Positions 15,900 through 24,259 of a stretch of DNA of 45,392 nt are shown in pieces. The notes under the pieces were generated by a model. That model searched no databases, was not told the origin of the DNA, and saw only the letters and a program-made list of their open reading frames with translations. Numbering within the stretch: position 1 is the first letter of the stretch; each line of letters begins with the position of its first letter. Where the stretch lies: positions 1 through 45,392 of the forward strand of contig NZ_LDJG01000026.1 in the NCBI RefSeq assembly GCF_001431425.1, given 5' to 3'. Made by a program: the position numbers and the translations under genes. This DNA comes from Stenotrophomonas nitritireducens (GTDB lineage: Bacteria; Pseudomonadota; Gammaproteobacteria; Xanthomonadales; Xanthomonadaceae).

Positions 15900-18064
15900 A
15901 ATGCCCTGCCCCGACGCGGCTGGTTTCCGCCTTGGCCCTGTTGCTGGCAGGTTGCACCGTGGCACCGACCCGCCTGCCGGCCCCACTGCCCGTCAGCAAA
16001 AACTCGCAAAGCCAGGCAAACGCCGGAACCTCCTTGTCCGCAGCGACGGAACCGCGCACCGAATTGCGCGAACTGCCTACCCCGCAATCCCAGGAGGACG
16101 TGGGGGGCACGTCTGCCGGCGTATCCCTGCGCGATACGCTTCCTGTCGGTCTACGGGGACAGGCCCTCAGTGTCAACCTGATTGGATTGCCGCTGCCGAC
16201 ATTCATCAACGAAGTGCTGGGCAATTCGCTGGGCTTGACGTTCCAGATGGATCCGGAGGTCGAGAAACTCAACCAGCTGGTCACTTTGCGGACATCCCGC
16301 CCCCAATCCCCGACCGAGTTCTACCGCATCGCCCGACAGGTACTCGGCGACTATGGCGTGGAAATGATCGCCGACGGCCCGATCGTCAAGGTCAAGATGG
16401 CCACCGCCGGTTCGACCTTGGAACCGCCCATCATCTATAGCGGACGTGCCTTGCCTGAGGTGCCGATCACCCACCGTCCGGTCTTCTATCTGATGCAGCT
16501 GGATACGATCCGATCCAACGAAGCATCCCGGTGGCTGAAGGCGATCTACGGTAGCGACGTCAAGGTGGAAGAAAGCTCCGAGCGCAACGCGGTGCTGCTC
16601 AGCGGGCGCCCTGACCAGGTGCGACAAGCCTCCGAAGCCGTACGTGTCTTCGACCGTCCAGCCATGCGCGGCCGGGTCAGTACCCGGCTTGAGCCGGCCT
16701 TCATGAGCGCAGAACAGTTGGCGACAAAGTTGACTGAGGTTTTGGCTGCGCAAGGCTATGGCGCCAGCACCACGCTTAGCGTGCCTGCAAGCATCCTGGT
16801 GATGCCGGTGCCTGCCGTAAACAGCGTGATCCTCTTCGCTGCCGACCCAGCAGCACTGCGCCATGCGGCCGCCTGGGCAAGGGATCTGGATCGCCCCAAC
16901 CCTGCTTCCGGCAACCGTTCCATCTTCTATTACCAGGTGCAGAACACCAAGGCATCCGACATCGCGTCTGTACTTGCTGGCTCGGCGGGATCTGGCTTCT
17001 CGTCTGCGACAACCATTTCCGCGACCGGAAACCCGAACGCCGGCAGCGCCGTTACTGCCACCGCAGCTCCTCAGGTATCTGCCAGCAGCATTGGCGGTAT
17101 CGGCAGCGGCATCGTCGTCGATGAGCCCCGCAACAGCCTGATCTTCCAGGGCGACCCCGCCGAATGGGAGCGCCTGCTACCCTTGATCAAGCAGATGGAC
17201 AAGGAAACCCGGCAGGTGATGATCGAGCTGACCATCGCCGAGGTGACCCTGGACGACAGCGAGGAATTCGGCATCAACTGGTTTGCCAAGACCAATCCAG
17301 GTCGTTTCAATGGCAGCCTGTCATTCGGCACGCTGCCCGAAGTCGGCAAGGTGGCAGGCACTGGCCTGAACTACCTTCTGGATGTCGCAGGCCAGAGCCG
17401 GGCAATGCTGCGTGCCTATGCCAACGACCAACGTGTGACCATCCTGTCCACGCCGCGACTGATGGTGAAGAGTGGCGAGGAGGCGAAGATCGACGTGGGT
17501 ACCGAAGTCCCCATCATCACCTCGCGCAATACTTCTCCGCAGACCACCGAAGGCACCTCCAGCCTGCTGCAGTCCATCCAGTACCGGAAGACGGGCATCA
17601 TCCTGTCGATGACGCCGACCGTCTATTCGGACGACCGCGTCGACCTTACCTTGAGCCAGGAAGTCAGCGAGGCGTTGCCGATGGCCGAAGGCGACAGCCT
17701 GGGCTCGCCCTCCATCTACAACCGCTCGGTGGGCACCAGCCTGAGCCTGCGCGACGGCAGCTCCATCGTCATCGGCGGCCTGATGTCCCATCGCCAGAGC
17801 GGCGGCGGCAATGGGGTCCCGTTCCTGAAGGATATTCCGGTCGTTGGCAACCTGTTCAAGTCGCAGAGCAAGACCAAGAACAAGACCGAACTGGTGCTGA
17901 TGATCGTGCCCTATATCGTCGGCTCCAATGAGCGTGCGACCGAACTGACCCGTGCCATTGGCGACCAGTTGGAACTGCTGGAACTGCCTTCGTCCACGCT
18001 AATGCTCCCGCTTCCGTCGGCGGAACAGCATCCTCCGGTATTTCCACCTGCAACGGTGCACTGA
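15896..18064 (+). CDS. gspD: Type II secretion outer-membrane secretin GspD (XpsD)
   Basis: 722 aa from the ATG at 15896 (ATGA overlap with the previous gene). A lipoprotein signal ends ALLLAGC with Cys20, so this secretin probably self-pilots to the outer membrane. An N0 domain (about residues 80-150) and N1-N3 modules follow, including a Gly/Ser/Ala-rich insertion near 370-400. The secretin barrel domain (about 470-680) has RVTILSTPRLMVKSGEEAKI and ends TELVLMIVPYIV. It is last in the cluster and followed immediately by a strong terminator. Multimers form the outer-membrane channel for folded exoproteins. Confidence 0.96.
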   Translation: MKCPAPTRLVSALALLLAGCTVAPTRLPAPLPVSKNSQSQANAGTSLSAATEPRTELRELPTPQSQEDVGGTSAGVSLRDTLPVGLRGQALSVNLIGLPLPTFINEVLGNSLGLTFQMDPEVEKLNQLVTLRTSRPQSPTEFYRIARQVLGDYGVEMIADGPIVKVKMATAGSTLEPPIIYSGRALPEVPITHRPVFYLMQLDTIRSNEASRWLKAIYGSDVKVEESSERNAVLLSGRPDQVRQASEAVRVFDRPAMRGRVSTRLEPAFMSAEQLATKLTEVLAAQGYGASTTLSVPASILVMPVPAVNSVILFAADPAALRHAAAWARDLDRPNPASGNRSIFYYQVQNTKASDIASVLAGSAGSGFSSATTISATGNPNAGSAVTATAAPQVSASSIGGIGSGIVVDEPRNSLIFQGDPAEWERLLPLIKQMDKETRQVMIELTIAEVTLDDSEEFGINWFAKTNPGRFNGSLSFGTLPEVGKVAGTGLNYLLDVAGQSRAMLRAYANDQRVTILSTPRLMVKSGEEAKIDVGTEVPIITSRNTSPQTTEGTSSLLQSIQYRKTGIILSMTPTVYSDDRVDLTLSQEVSEALPMAEGDSLGSPSIYNRSVGTSLSLRDGSSIVIGGLMSHRQSGGGNGVPFLKDIPVVGNLFKSQSKTKNKTELVLMIVPYIVGSNERATELTRAIGDQLELLELPSSTLMLPLPSAEQHPPVFPPATVH

Positions 18065-18070
18065 TACAGG

Positions 18071-18100
18071 AAAGCCCCGGCCAAAGGCCGGGGCTTTCTT
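18071..18100 (+). terminator. Rho-independent terminator of the T2SS operon
   Basis: A 12-bp perfect stem (aaagccccggcc / ggccggggcttt) with an AAA loop and TT-rich tail begins six bases after the gspD stop. It is symmetric enough to work on both strands, thus also beneath the convergent cystathionine gene. Confidence 0.93.
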
Positions 18101-18147
18101 CATGCGGGATTGGATCTTCTTGCCTGCGCCAACGCGCCGGAACCCGA

Positions 18148-19332
18148 TCAGGACAAAGCGCGTTGCAGGTCTGCGCGCAGATCCCAGCTGTCTTCCACCC
18201 CCACACTCAACCGCACCAGTGCGTCGCTGATGCCCAGCTTTTCGCGGCGAACCGGTGGAATCGAAGCATGGGTCATTACCGCCGGATGGTTGACCAGACT
18301 TTCCACGCCACCCAGTGACTCGGCAAGGGTGAACAGTTCGGTGCGCTCGCAGAAGCGCTTGGCGGCTTCGAAGCCGCCCTTTAGCACGATGGAGACGATG
18401 CCGCCGTAGCCGCTCATCTGCCGGGTCGCGAGTTCATGCTGAGGATGCGACGGCAGGCCCGGGTAGATCACTTTTTCGATGGCCGGGTGCGCTTCCAGCC
18501 ATTGCGCCAGTTCCAGCGCGTTGGCGCAATGCGCCTTCATGCGCAACGGCAGCGTCTTCAAGCCGCGCAGGGCCAGGAAGCTGTCGAACGGCCCCTGCAC
18601 GCCGCCCACCGAGTTCTGCAGGAAGGCCATCTGTTCGGCCAGCTCGGCATTGTCGCCGACGACGACCATGCCGCCGACCATGTCCGAATGGCCGTTGAGG
18701 TACTTGGTGGCCGAGTGCACGACGATGTCCGCGCCCAGTTGCAACGGACGCTGCAGCATCGGCGAAGCGAAGGTGTTGTCCACCACCACGACCAGGCCGT
18801 GGCGCCGTGCGATGGCGGCGACCGCGGCGATGTCCACGATCTTCAGCATCGGGTTGGTGGGCGTTTCGATCCACACCATCTTCGTCTTCGGCGTGATGGC
18901 CGCTTCGAACGCGGCCGGATCGGTCAGGTCGACGAAACTGAAATCCAGCCCGGCGGTGCGGCGGCGCACGCGTTCGAACAGGCGGAAGCTGCCGCCGTAG
19001 ATGTCGTCCATCGCCACCACGTGGCTGCCGGCATCGAGCAGTTCGATCACCGTCGCGGTCGCGGCCATGCCCGAGGCGAACGCGTAGCCGCGGCTGCCGC
19101 CTTCCAGCGCTGCCACGCAGCGCTCATAAGCGAAGCGGGTGGGATTGTGGGTGCGCGAATACTCGAAGCCCTGGTGCACGCCCGGGCTGGACTGCGCGTA
19201 GGTAGAAGTCGCGTAGATCGGCGGCATCACCGCGCCGGTGCTCGGGTCCGGCGACTGGCCGCCATGGATGGCCAAGGTGGCGAGCGACAGGTCGCGCGCG
19301 CCATCCCTGCTGGGTGGATGCTGGTCCGTCAT
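18148..19332 (-). CDS. Cystathionine gamma-lyase/gamma-synthase family PLP enzyme
   Basis: 394 aa, standard length of the Cys/Met metabolism PLP family. The PLP lysine lies in VVHSATKYLNGHSDM (Lys about residue 209). Other family blocks are YSRTHNPTRFAYERCVAALE, ASGMAATATVIELL and ESLGGVESLVNHPAVMTHAS. The gene lies 70 bp downstream of cystathionine beta-synthase on the same strand, which favours a reverse-transsulfuration gamma-lyase (cystathionine to cysteine). gamma-synthase (metB) cannot be excluded by sequence alone. It converges with the T2SS operon. Confidence 0.92.
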   Translation of the reverse strand: MTDQHPPSRDGARDLSLATLAIHGGQSPDPSTGAVMPPIYATSTYAQSSPGVHQGFEYSRTHNPTRFAYERCVAALEGGSRGYAFASGMAATATVIELLDAGSHVVAMDDIYGGSFRLFERVRRRTAGLDFSFVDLTDPAAFEAAITPKTKMVWIETPTNPMLKIVDIAAVAAIARRHGLVVVVDNTFASPMLQRPLQLGADIVVHSATKYLNGHSDMVGGMVVVGDNAELAEQMAFLQNSVGGVQGPFDSFLALRGLKTLPLRMKAHCANALELAQWLEAHPAIEKVIYPGLPSHPQHELATRQMSGYGGIVSIVLKGGFEAAKRFCERTELFTLAESLGGVESLVNHPAVMTHASIPPVRREKLGISDALVRLSVGVEDSWDLRADLQRALS

Positions 19333-19402
19333 GATGCTTTCCGGCTGGAGGAAGTGGGATTCTACCGGTGCGGCCTGAACCAGCCGCCCCGGTTCGCCGG
19401 GC

Positions 19403-20773
19403 TCACTGCACCCGGCGCCGCAGATAGTTCAGCAGGTCGATGCGGGTGATCAAGCCGAGGAAATCGCCGCCGTCCATGATGATGGCGACCTGGCCGCGGT
19501 CGAACACCGGCAGCAGCGCCTCGATCGGCGACTTCACGTCCAGGCGGTCGAGCTTGCTGACCATGGCGATGGCCACCGGGTCGCGGAAGCGCGCCTCGTC
19601 GCCGTAGACATGCAGCAGCACGTCGCTCTCGTCGATGATGCCGACCAGGCGGTTGCCATCCATCACCGGCAGCTGCGACACGTCGTACAGCTTCATGCGC
19701 TGGTAGGCGGTGGTCAGCAGGTCGTTCGGGCCGACCACCACGGTGTCGCGCTGGCTGTACGGGCGCAGGATCAGGTCGCGCAGGTCGCCGTACTGGGGGC
19801 GCTCGAGGAAGCCGTTGTCCAGCATCCAGTAGTCGTTGTACATCTTGGACAGGTACTTGTTGCCGGTATCGGGCACCAGCACCAGCACCTTCTTCGGCTC
19901 GGTCTGCTCGCGGCAGTACTTCAGCGCGGCCGCCAGCAGCGTGCCGGTGGAGGAACCGCCGAGGATGCCCTCCTTGCCCAGCAGTTCGCGCGCGGTATGG
20001 AAGCTCTCGGCATCGGTGATGGCGTAGGCCTTCCTGACCCGGCTGAAATCGGAGATGGACGGCAGGAAGTCCTCGCCGATGCCTTCCACCAGCCAGCTGC
20101 CCGACTTGTCGCTCAGCGTGCCTTCGTTGATGTACTGGGTCAGGATCGAGCCGACCGGATCGGCCAGCACCAGCTCGGTCTTCGGCGACAGTTTGGCGAA
20201 GGCGCGCGACAGGCCGGTCATGGTGCCGGAACTGCCGCAGCCGAACACGATGGCGTCCAGTTCGCCGCCCATCTGCTCGATGATTTCCGGGCCGGTGCCG
20301 AACTCATGCGCAGCGGGGTTATCCGGGTTGCCGAACTGGTTGATGAAATAGGCGCCCGGGGTCCGCTCGGCGATGGTCCTGGCCAGGTCCTGGTAATACT
20401 CCGGGTGGCCCTTGGCCACGTCCGAACGGGTCAGCACCACCTCGGCGCCCATCGCCTTGAGGTTGAAGATCTTCTCCCGGCTCATCTTGTCCGGGACCAC
20501 CAGGATCAGCTTGTAGCCCTTCTGCTGGGCGACCAGCGCCAGGCCCAGGCCGGTATTGCCGGCCGTGCCTTCCACCAGGGTCGCACCGGGCTTGAGGTCG
20601 CCGCGCTTCTCCGCCGCCTCGATCATCGACAGGCCGATGCGGTCCTTGATCGAGCCGCCCGGATTGGCGCTTTCGAGCTTGAGGTACAGCTCGCAGACAC
20701 CAGCGTCCAGGCGCTGGGCCTTGACGATCGGCGTGCGCCCGATGAGTTCGAGTACGGAGGAGTGGATTGCCAT
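19403..20773 (-). CDS. cbs: Cystathionine beta-synthase
   Basis: 456 aa from the ATG at 20773. The N-terminal fold-type II PLP domain has the catalytic lysine in GGSIKDRIGL (Lys43), phosphate-binding EGTAGNTGLGLA (about 69-80) and GCGSSGTMTGLSRAF. The C-terminal part (about 330-456) is a pair of CBS regulatory motifs (LPVMDGNRLVGIIDESDVLL and VAIIMDGGDFLGLITRIDLL). The enzyme condenses serine and homocysteine to cystathionine. The CBS pair distinguishes it from plain cysteine synthases. A longer in-frame 5' extension lacks homology. It is followed by a cystathionine gamma-enzyme, so the pair likely forms a transsulfuration unit. Confidence 0.92.
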   Translation of the reverse strand: MAIHSSVLELIGRTPIVKAQRLDAGVCELYLKLESANPGGSIKDRIGLSMIEAAEKRGDLKPGATLVEGTAGNTGLGLALVAQQKGYKLILVVPDKMSREKIFNLKAMGAEVVLTRSDVAKGHPEYYQDLARTIAERTPGAYFINQFGNPDNPAAHEFGTGPEIIEQMGGELDAIVFGCGSSGTMTGLSRAFAKLSPKTELVLADPVGSILTQYINEGTLSDKSGSWLVEGIGEDFLPSISDFSRVRKAYAITDAESFHTARELLGKEGILGGSSTGTLLAAALKYCREQTEPKKVLVLVPDTGNKYLSKMYNDYWMLDNGFLERPQYGDLRDLILRPYSQRDTVVVGPNDLLTTAYQRMKLYDVSQLPVMDGNRLVGIIDESDVLLHVYGDEARFRDPVAIAMVSKLDRLDVKSPIEALLPVFDRGQVAIIMDGGDFLGLITRIDLLNYLRRRVQ

Positions 20774-20890
20774 CGATATGCTTGGGATCGCGCCGCGCGG
20801 CGGCCGGAGTCCGATTATCCGATGGATATGGCCGAAAGTCAGGCGACGATTGGTTCTTGCGCCATTGCCATCCCGAATCTGCGCAAGTGA

Positions 20891-20932
20891 CGCGGGCAAT
20901 GGCGACCGACGAGGAGGCCGCCATTGCCCGCG
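20891..20932. repeat. 14-bp perfect inverted repeat between ydcH-like gene and cbs
   Basis: cgcgggcaatggcg (20891-20904) and cgccattgcccgcg (20919-20932) are exact reverse complements with a 14-nt spacer. No T-run follows on either strand. It could be an intrinsic or processing hairpin at the end of the small upstream gene, or an operator-like site upstream of cbs. Confidence 0.7.
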
Positions 20933-20958
20933 ACGGAAAAACTCAGCGTGGGGAAGGT

Positions 20959-21177
20959 TCAGTTGAGCCGTTCTTCATAAATCCGCAGAAGCTTCTGCTT
21001 GGCAAGCAGCTTTTCGCGTTTCATCTGCCCCAGGGTCATATCGTCGATGGGGAGTACCCCCAGTTCCGCATCCATGCATTTCTTGTTCAGCTTCTGGTGC
21101 TGCTGATAGAGCTGCTTGAACTCGGGGTTGACCTTGATCAACGCGTCGATCTCACTCTGCGGCTGCCCTTCGAACAT
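20959..21177 (-). CDS. YdcH/DUF465 family small protein
   Basis: 72 aa, entirely helical and highly charged. The pattern IDALIKVNPEFKQLYQQHQK then MTLGQMKREKLLAKQKLLRI is that of DUF465/YdcH: two antiparallel helices, function unknown. It is full length, without signal peptide or membrane segment, and has its own ribosome-binding site (GGAGGTA just before the ATG). It is the first gene of a possible ydcH-cbs-gamma-enzyme run, though a strong hairpin separates it from cbs. Confidence 0.85.
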   Translation of the reverse strand: MFEGQPQSEIDALIKVNPEFKQLYQQHQKLNKKCMDAELGVLPIDDMTLGQMKREKLLAKQKLLRIYEERLN

Positions 21178-21203
21178 GACTACCTCCTACATGCGGAAAC
21201 ACG

Positions 21204-21232
21204 AACGCCCCGGCCTTGCGGCACGGGGCGTT
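21204..21232 (-). terminator. Stem-loop, probable terminator of the DUF4398-OmpA pair
   Basis: A 9-bp stem (aacgccccg / cggggcgtt) with an 11-nt loop lies between the ompA-like stop (21570) and the ydcH-like start. The tail on the minus strand is only moderately T-rich (cgtgttt). Confidence 0.5.
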
Positions 21233-21569
21233 TGGGATGGAGATCCGGGCGGGGCACGGCCGAACCCTCAGCCGCCTTCCGGTCAAATCCCCGGAAGCTG
21301 TCTGGTACTGGTTCGCGCCACGGTTGCACTGGCCCGGTCCTCCGCTGTCCGGACGACGAAAATGTCGCCCGGACGATTGACCCTACGCCTGAAAAAAGGT
21401 TCCGGCAAGGGGAGCGGAGAGAGCTGGCGAAGGTTCAGGAACGGCCGCACATTCAGCCCTTACGGCAGCCCTGTGCGACCCGCGGCGGCACCCGCCGGAG
21501 CAACACAAGCGGTAGTGCCGGAGCGGGGCGATACCCCCTTCCATGGGTTCCGGGTGAGCCGGCCTGGCA
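21233..21569. other. Intergenic region with hairpins and a GTAG palindrome-like site
   Basis: No credible gene. Contents: an 11-bp near-perfect stem-loop at 21347-21374 (gtccggacgac / gtcgcccggac, one mismatch), and at 21512-21541 a GTAG head followed by an imperfect G4/C5 palindrome reminiscent of a decayed Stenotrophomonas-type GTAG REP. No promoter was identified. Confidence 0.5.
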
Positions 21570-22454
21570 TCACGGTGCGACGATCACCTCGGCCGAACGG
21601 GCGCGCGTGGCGGCAGCCTTCTTGCCGCTGACCTGGATGCGGTTGGCGCCGACGCCGGCCGCCACCAGCGCGTCCTTCAGCGCCTGCGCGCGGCGCTGGC
21701 CGACGCCGGTGGCGCTGTCGTAGCCCTCGATGGTCACCCGCCCCTTCCTGCCGATGTTCAGGTACTCGGCCAGGGCCTTGAGCTGGTCGCGCGCGGCGCT
21801 GGACGGGGTGGCCTGGCCCGCCGCGAAGGCGTCGCCAGCGAGGGTGAATATCTCGCCGCGGTTGTCGAACTTCGAGGCCGGCAGCTTCTGCCCGGACACC
21901 AGCTCGGCCTCTTCGCGCGCGAGCTTGGCCGCGTTCTGCTGGGCCGAATTCACCCGCGCGGCCTGCTTGCCCGCCACGCTGGTCAGCGCCGCCTCGGCGT
22001 CCTGCCGGGCCAGGGTCTCGGCCTCGGCGGCCTGGCGCATGCGCTCGGTCTCCTCGGCCTGGATCTGCGCCTGCACGCGCAGGCGCTCGGCCTCCTGGCG
22101 CGCGCGGGCGGCTTCGCGGCGGCTGGCCTCGACCAGCAGTTCGCTGCGGGTACGCTCCAACTGGTCGACTTCGCGGCGCGCGGCTTCGGCGCGGGCGCTG
22201 GCCTCGGCGATCGCCACCCGGCGCTCGGCCAGGTAACGCGCCTGGTCCAGTTCCTTGCGTTTGGCCTTGGCCAGCACGGCGATCGCCTGCTGCGCCTGCA
22301 GCCGTTCGAGCGCCGCCAGGTCGGTGGTACGCATGTCGGCCTGCAGCGCGATCAGGCGCTGGTTCAACATCGCCACGGCCGGGTCTTCGGTGGCGGCGGT
22401 CGCCAGCATCGGCATGGCCAGCAGGCCGGCCACGAGCAGAGTGCGGATATCCAT
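21570..22454 (-). CDS. OmpA-family protein with periplasmic coiled coil
   Basis: 294 aa from the ATG at 22454, which shares one base with the stop of the upstream gene. The signal peptide ends MPMLATA|ATEDP. Residues about 25-185 are a long Ala/Glu/Arg-rich coiled coil. The C-terminal roughly 110 residues form an OmpA-like peptidoglycan-binding domain (GRVTIEGYDSATGVGQRRAQ and VAAGVGANRIQVSGKKAA). Family knowledge says the domain binds the diaminopimelate stem. There is no beta-barrel, so it is probably a periplasmic or lipoprotein-associated cell-wall tether. The substitution of the usual Thr-Asp by Tyr-Asp in EGYDS is worth noting. Confidence 0.85.
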   Translation of the reverse strand: MDIRTLLVAGLLAMPMLATAATEDPAVAMLNQRLIALQADMRTTDLAALERLQAQQAIAVLAKAKRKELDQARYLAERRVAIAEASARAEAARREVDQLERTRSELLVEASRREAARARQEAERLRVQAQIQAEETERMRQAAEAETLARQDAEAALTSVAGKQAARVNSAQQNAAKLAREEAELVSGQKLPASKFDNRGEIFTLAGDAFAAGQATPSSAARDQLKALAEYLNIGRKGRVTIEGYDSATGVGQRRAQALKDALVAAGVGANRIQVSGKKAAATRARSAEVIVAP

Positions 22455-22840
22455 CAGCGTCCCTCCCCGGTCGCCAGCTGGCGTTGCAGGCGTTCCACCT
22501 CGGCCTTGCGCTGCGCCAGCGTGGCCAGCGCCACGGCCTCGCCGCTCTGCGCGCGGGCCAGGTCGGCATCGACCATCGCGCGCTGCGCCAGCAGGGGCGC
22601 CTGCTTGCGCTCGCGGCGGTCGCCGGCCGCGCGCTGCGCCTGCTCCAGTTGCTGCCGGGCCAGGGCCATGGTGTCCGGCGCGTACTGGTCGGCGTCGGCG
22701 CGATCGGCGCGCTCCACCGCCTGCTGCGCGGCGAGCAGGTCGGCCGCGGCCGGATCCTGCGCCATCGCACTGGCACAGAGCGCAGATGCGCACGCGGTCA
22801 CATACAGGAGGTGTCGCAAGTGTGCGAAGCTAGGTTTCAT
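22454..22840 (-). CDS. DUF4398 domain protein, secreted
   Basis: 128 aa. The signal peptide ends ASALCASAMA|QD. The mature part is a helical, Ala/Arg/Gln-rich single domain (ADLLAAQQAVERADRADADQ, then TMALARQQLEQAQRA) matching DUF4398. It is translationally coupled to the OmpA-family gene downstream (stop and start share a base). The pair is a recurring Proteobacterial arrangement of unknown function, presumably in the cell envelope. The start codon is 96 bp from the divergent pilU. Confidence 0.8.
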   Translation of the reverse strand: MKPSFAHLRHLLYVTACASALCASAMAQDPAAADLLAAQQAVERADRADADQYAPDTMALARQQLEQAQRAAGDRRERKQAPLLAQRAMVDADLARAQSGEAVALATLAQRKAEVERLQRQLATGEGR

Positions 22841-22936
22841 TGGGGAGCCGTCGCGAAAGAGTTGAGCGCGGCCATTGTCGTCAAGGCCGCCGTGTGCTTG
22901 CAACGGTGGGCGGCCATTGCCCGGGGAATCGCATCC

Positions 22937-24070
22937 ATGGATATCGGCTATTTCCTGAAGCTGATGACCGAAAAGAACGCATCGGACATGTTCCTGACCA
23001 CGGGAGCGCCTGTCCATATCAAGATCGAGGGCAAGCTCTACCCGCTGGGCAACACCGGCCTGCCGCCAGGCATGGTCAAGAAGATCGCCTACTCGCTGAT
23101 GGACGAGGGCCAGGTGCCGCAGTTCGAACGCGACCTGGAGCTGAACATGGCCATCGCGCTGGCCGACGTGGGCCGTTTCCGCGTGAACGTGTTCAAGCAG
23201 CGCAGCGAAGTGGGCATGGTCATCCGCGCGATCAAGAACCGGATTCCCTCGATCGAGGAGCTGAAGCTGCCGGACGTGCTCAAGGACGTGATCATGACCC
23301 CGCGCGGGCTGGTGCTGGTGGTCGGCTCCACCGGCTCGGGCAAGTCCACCTCGCTGGCGTCGATGATCGACCACCGCAACGCCACCACCACCGGGCACAT
23401 CCTCACCATCGAGGACCCGATCGAGTTCCTGCACCGGCACAAGCAGTCCATCGTCAACCAGCGCGAGGTCGGCCTGGACACCCACGCCTTCCACAACGCG
23501 CTGAAGAACGCGATGCGCGAGGCGCCGGACGTGATCCTGATCGGCGAGATCCTCGATGCCGAGACGATGGAGGCGGCCATCGCCTTCGCCGAGACCGGCC
23601 ACCTGTGCCTGGCCACGCTGCACTCCAACAACGCCGACCAGACCATCGAGCGCATCCTCAACTTCTTCCCCGAGAGCGCGCACCGCAACGTGCTGATGAA
23701 CCTGTCGCTGAACCTGCGCGCAGTGATCAGCCAGCGCCTGGTCAAGGGCACCGATGGCCGCCGCCGCCCGGCCACCGAAGTCCTGATCAACACGCCGATG
23801 ATCCGCGACCTGCTGCGCCGCGGGCAGGTGCACGAGATCAAGCAGGCGATGGAGCAGTCGCTGGAGGAAGGCATGCACAGCTTCGACCAGTGCCTGTTCC
23901 GGCTGGCCAAGGACGGGCTGATCGAGCAGGAAGAAGCCCTGCGCGCGGCCGATTCGCGCGACGGGCTGGCGCTCAAGTTCCGCCTGTCCGAGGGCGCCAG
24001 CGGCGAGCACGATCCCTATGCCGATTTCTCCGCGGCGGCGGCGCCGGCGTCGATCACCCACGGCTTCTGA
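22937..24070 (+). CDS. pilU: Type IV pilus retraction ATPase PilU
   Basis: 377 aa from the ATG at 22937. It is a PilT/PilU-family hexameric ATPase with Walker A GSTGSGKSTS (about residues 129-138), Asp box TIEDPIEF, Walker B VILIGEILDAETM and His box LATLHSNNADQT. The C-terminus (EEGMHSFDQCLFRLAKDGLI, then ALRAADSRDGLALKFRL) matches PilU rather than PilT. PilU acts with PilT to power pilus retraction under load. pilT is not in this window. The gene stands alone, divergent from the DUF4398-OmpA pair and followed by a bidirectional terminator. Confidence 0.92.
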   Translation: MDIGYFLKLMTEKNASDMFLTTGAPVHIKIEGKLYPLGNTGLPPGMVKKIAYSLMDEGQVPQFERDLELNMAIALADVGRFRVNVFKQRSEVGMVIRAIKNRIPSIEELKLPDVLKDVIMTPRGLVLVVGSTGSGKSTSLASMIDHRNATTTGHILTIEDPIEFLHRHKQSIVNQREVGLDTHAFHNALKNAMREAPDVILIGEILDAETMEAAIAFAETGHLCLATLHSNNADQTIERILNFFPESAHRNVLMNLSLNLRAVISQRLVKGTDGRRRPATEVLINTPMIRDLLRRGQVHEIKQAMEQSLEEGMHSFDQCLFRLAKDGLIEQEEALRAADSRDGLALKFRLSEGASGEHDPYADFSAAAAPASITHGF

Positions 24071-24099
24071 ACGGACCGTGCCGCTTCGACGGCACAATG

Positions 24100-24127
24100 A
24101 CAAAGCCCCGCAGAAGCGGGGCTTTGT
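24100..24127. terminator. Bidirectional rho-independent terminator
   Basis: A perfect 12-bp stem (acaaagccccgc / gcggggctttgt) with a 4-nt loop lies 29 bp after the pilU stop and is T-rich downstream on the plus strand. A second hairpin (ccatcgcc / ggcgatgg, 24229-24252) lies closer to the maiA stop and may serve the minus strand. Confidence 0.88.
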
Positions 24128-24259
24128 CGTTGTTGTCCTGCGTCCGCAACGCAATCGGGCGATACGCAGACGGGAAGGAGTGCAGCGGAGCCCGGCGTGG
24201 CAAATTCAGCAGCCGGGAGGCTGTTCCTCCATCGCCCCCAAAGCGGCGATGGACAGCGC

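Noticed and set aside
20319..20924. Upstream in-frame extensions of cbs and similar genes as longer proteins
   Set aside because: Extensions lack family homology and start signals; the internal ATGs fit family lengths.
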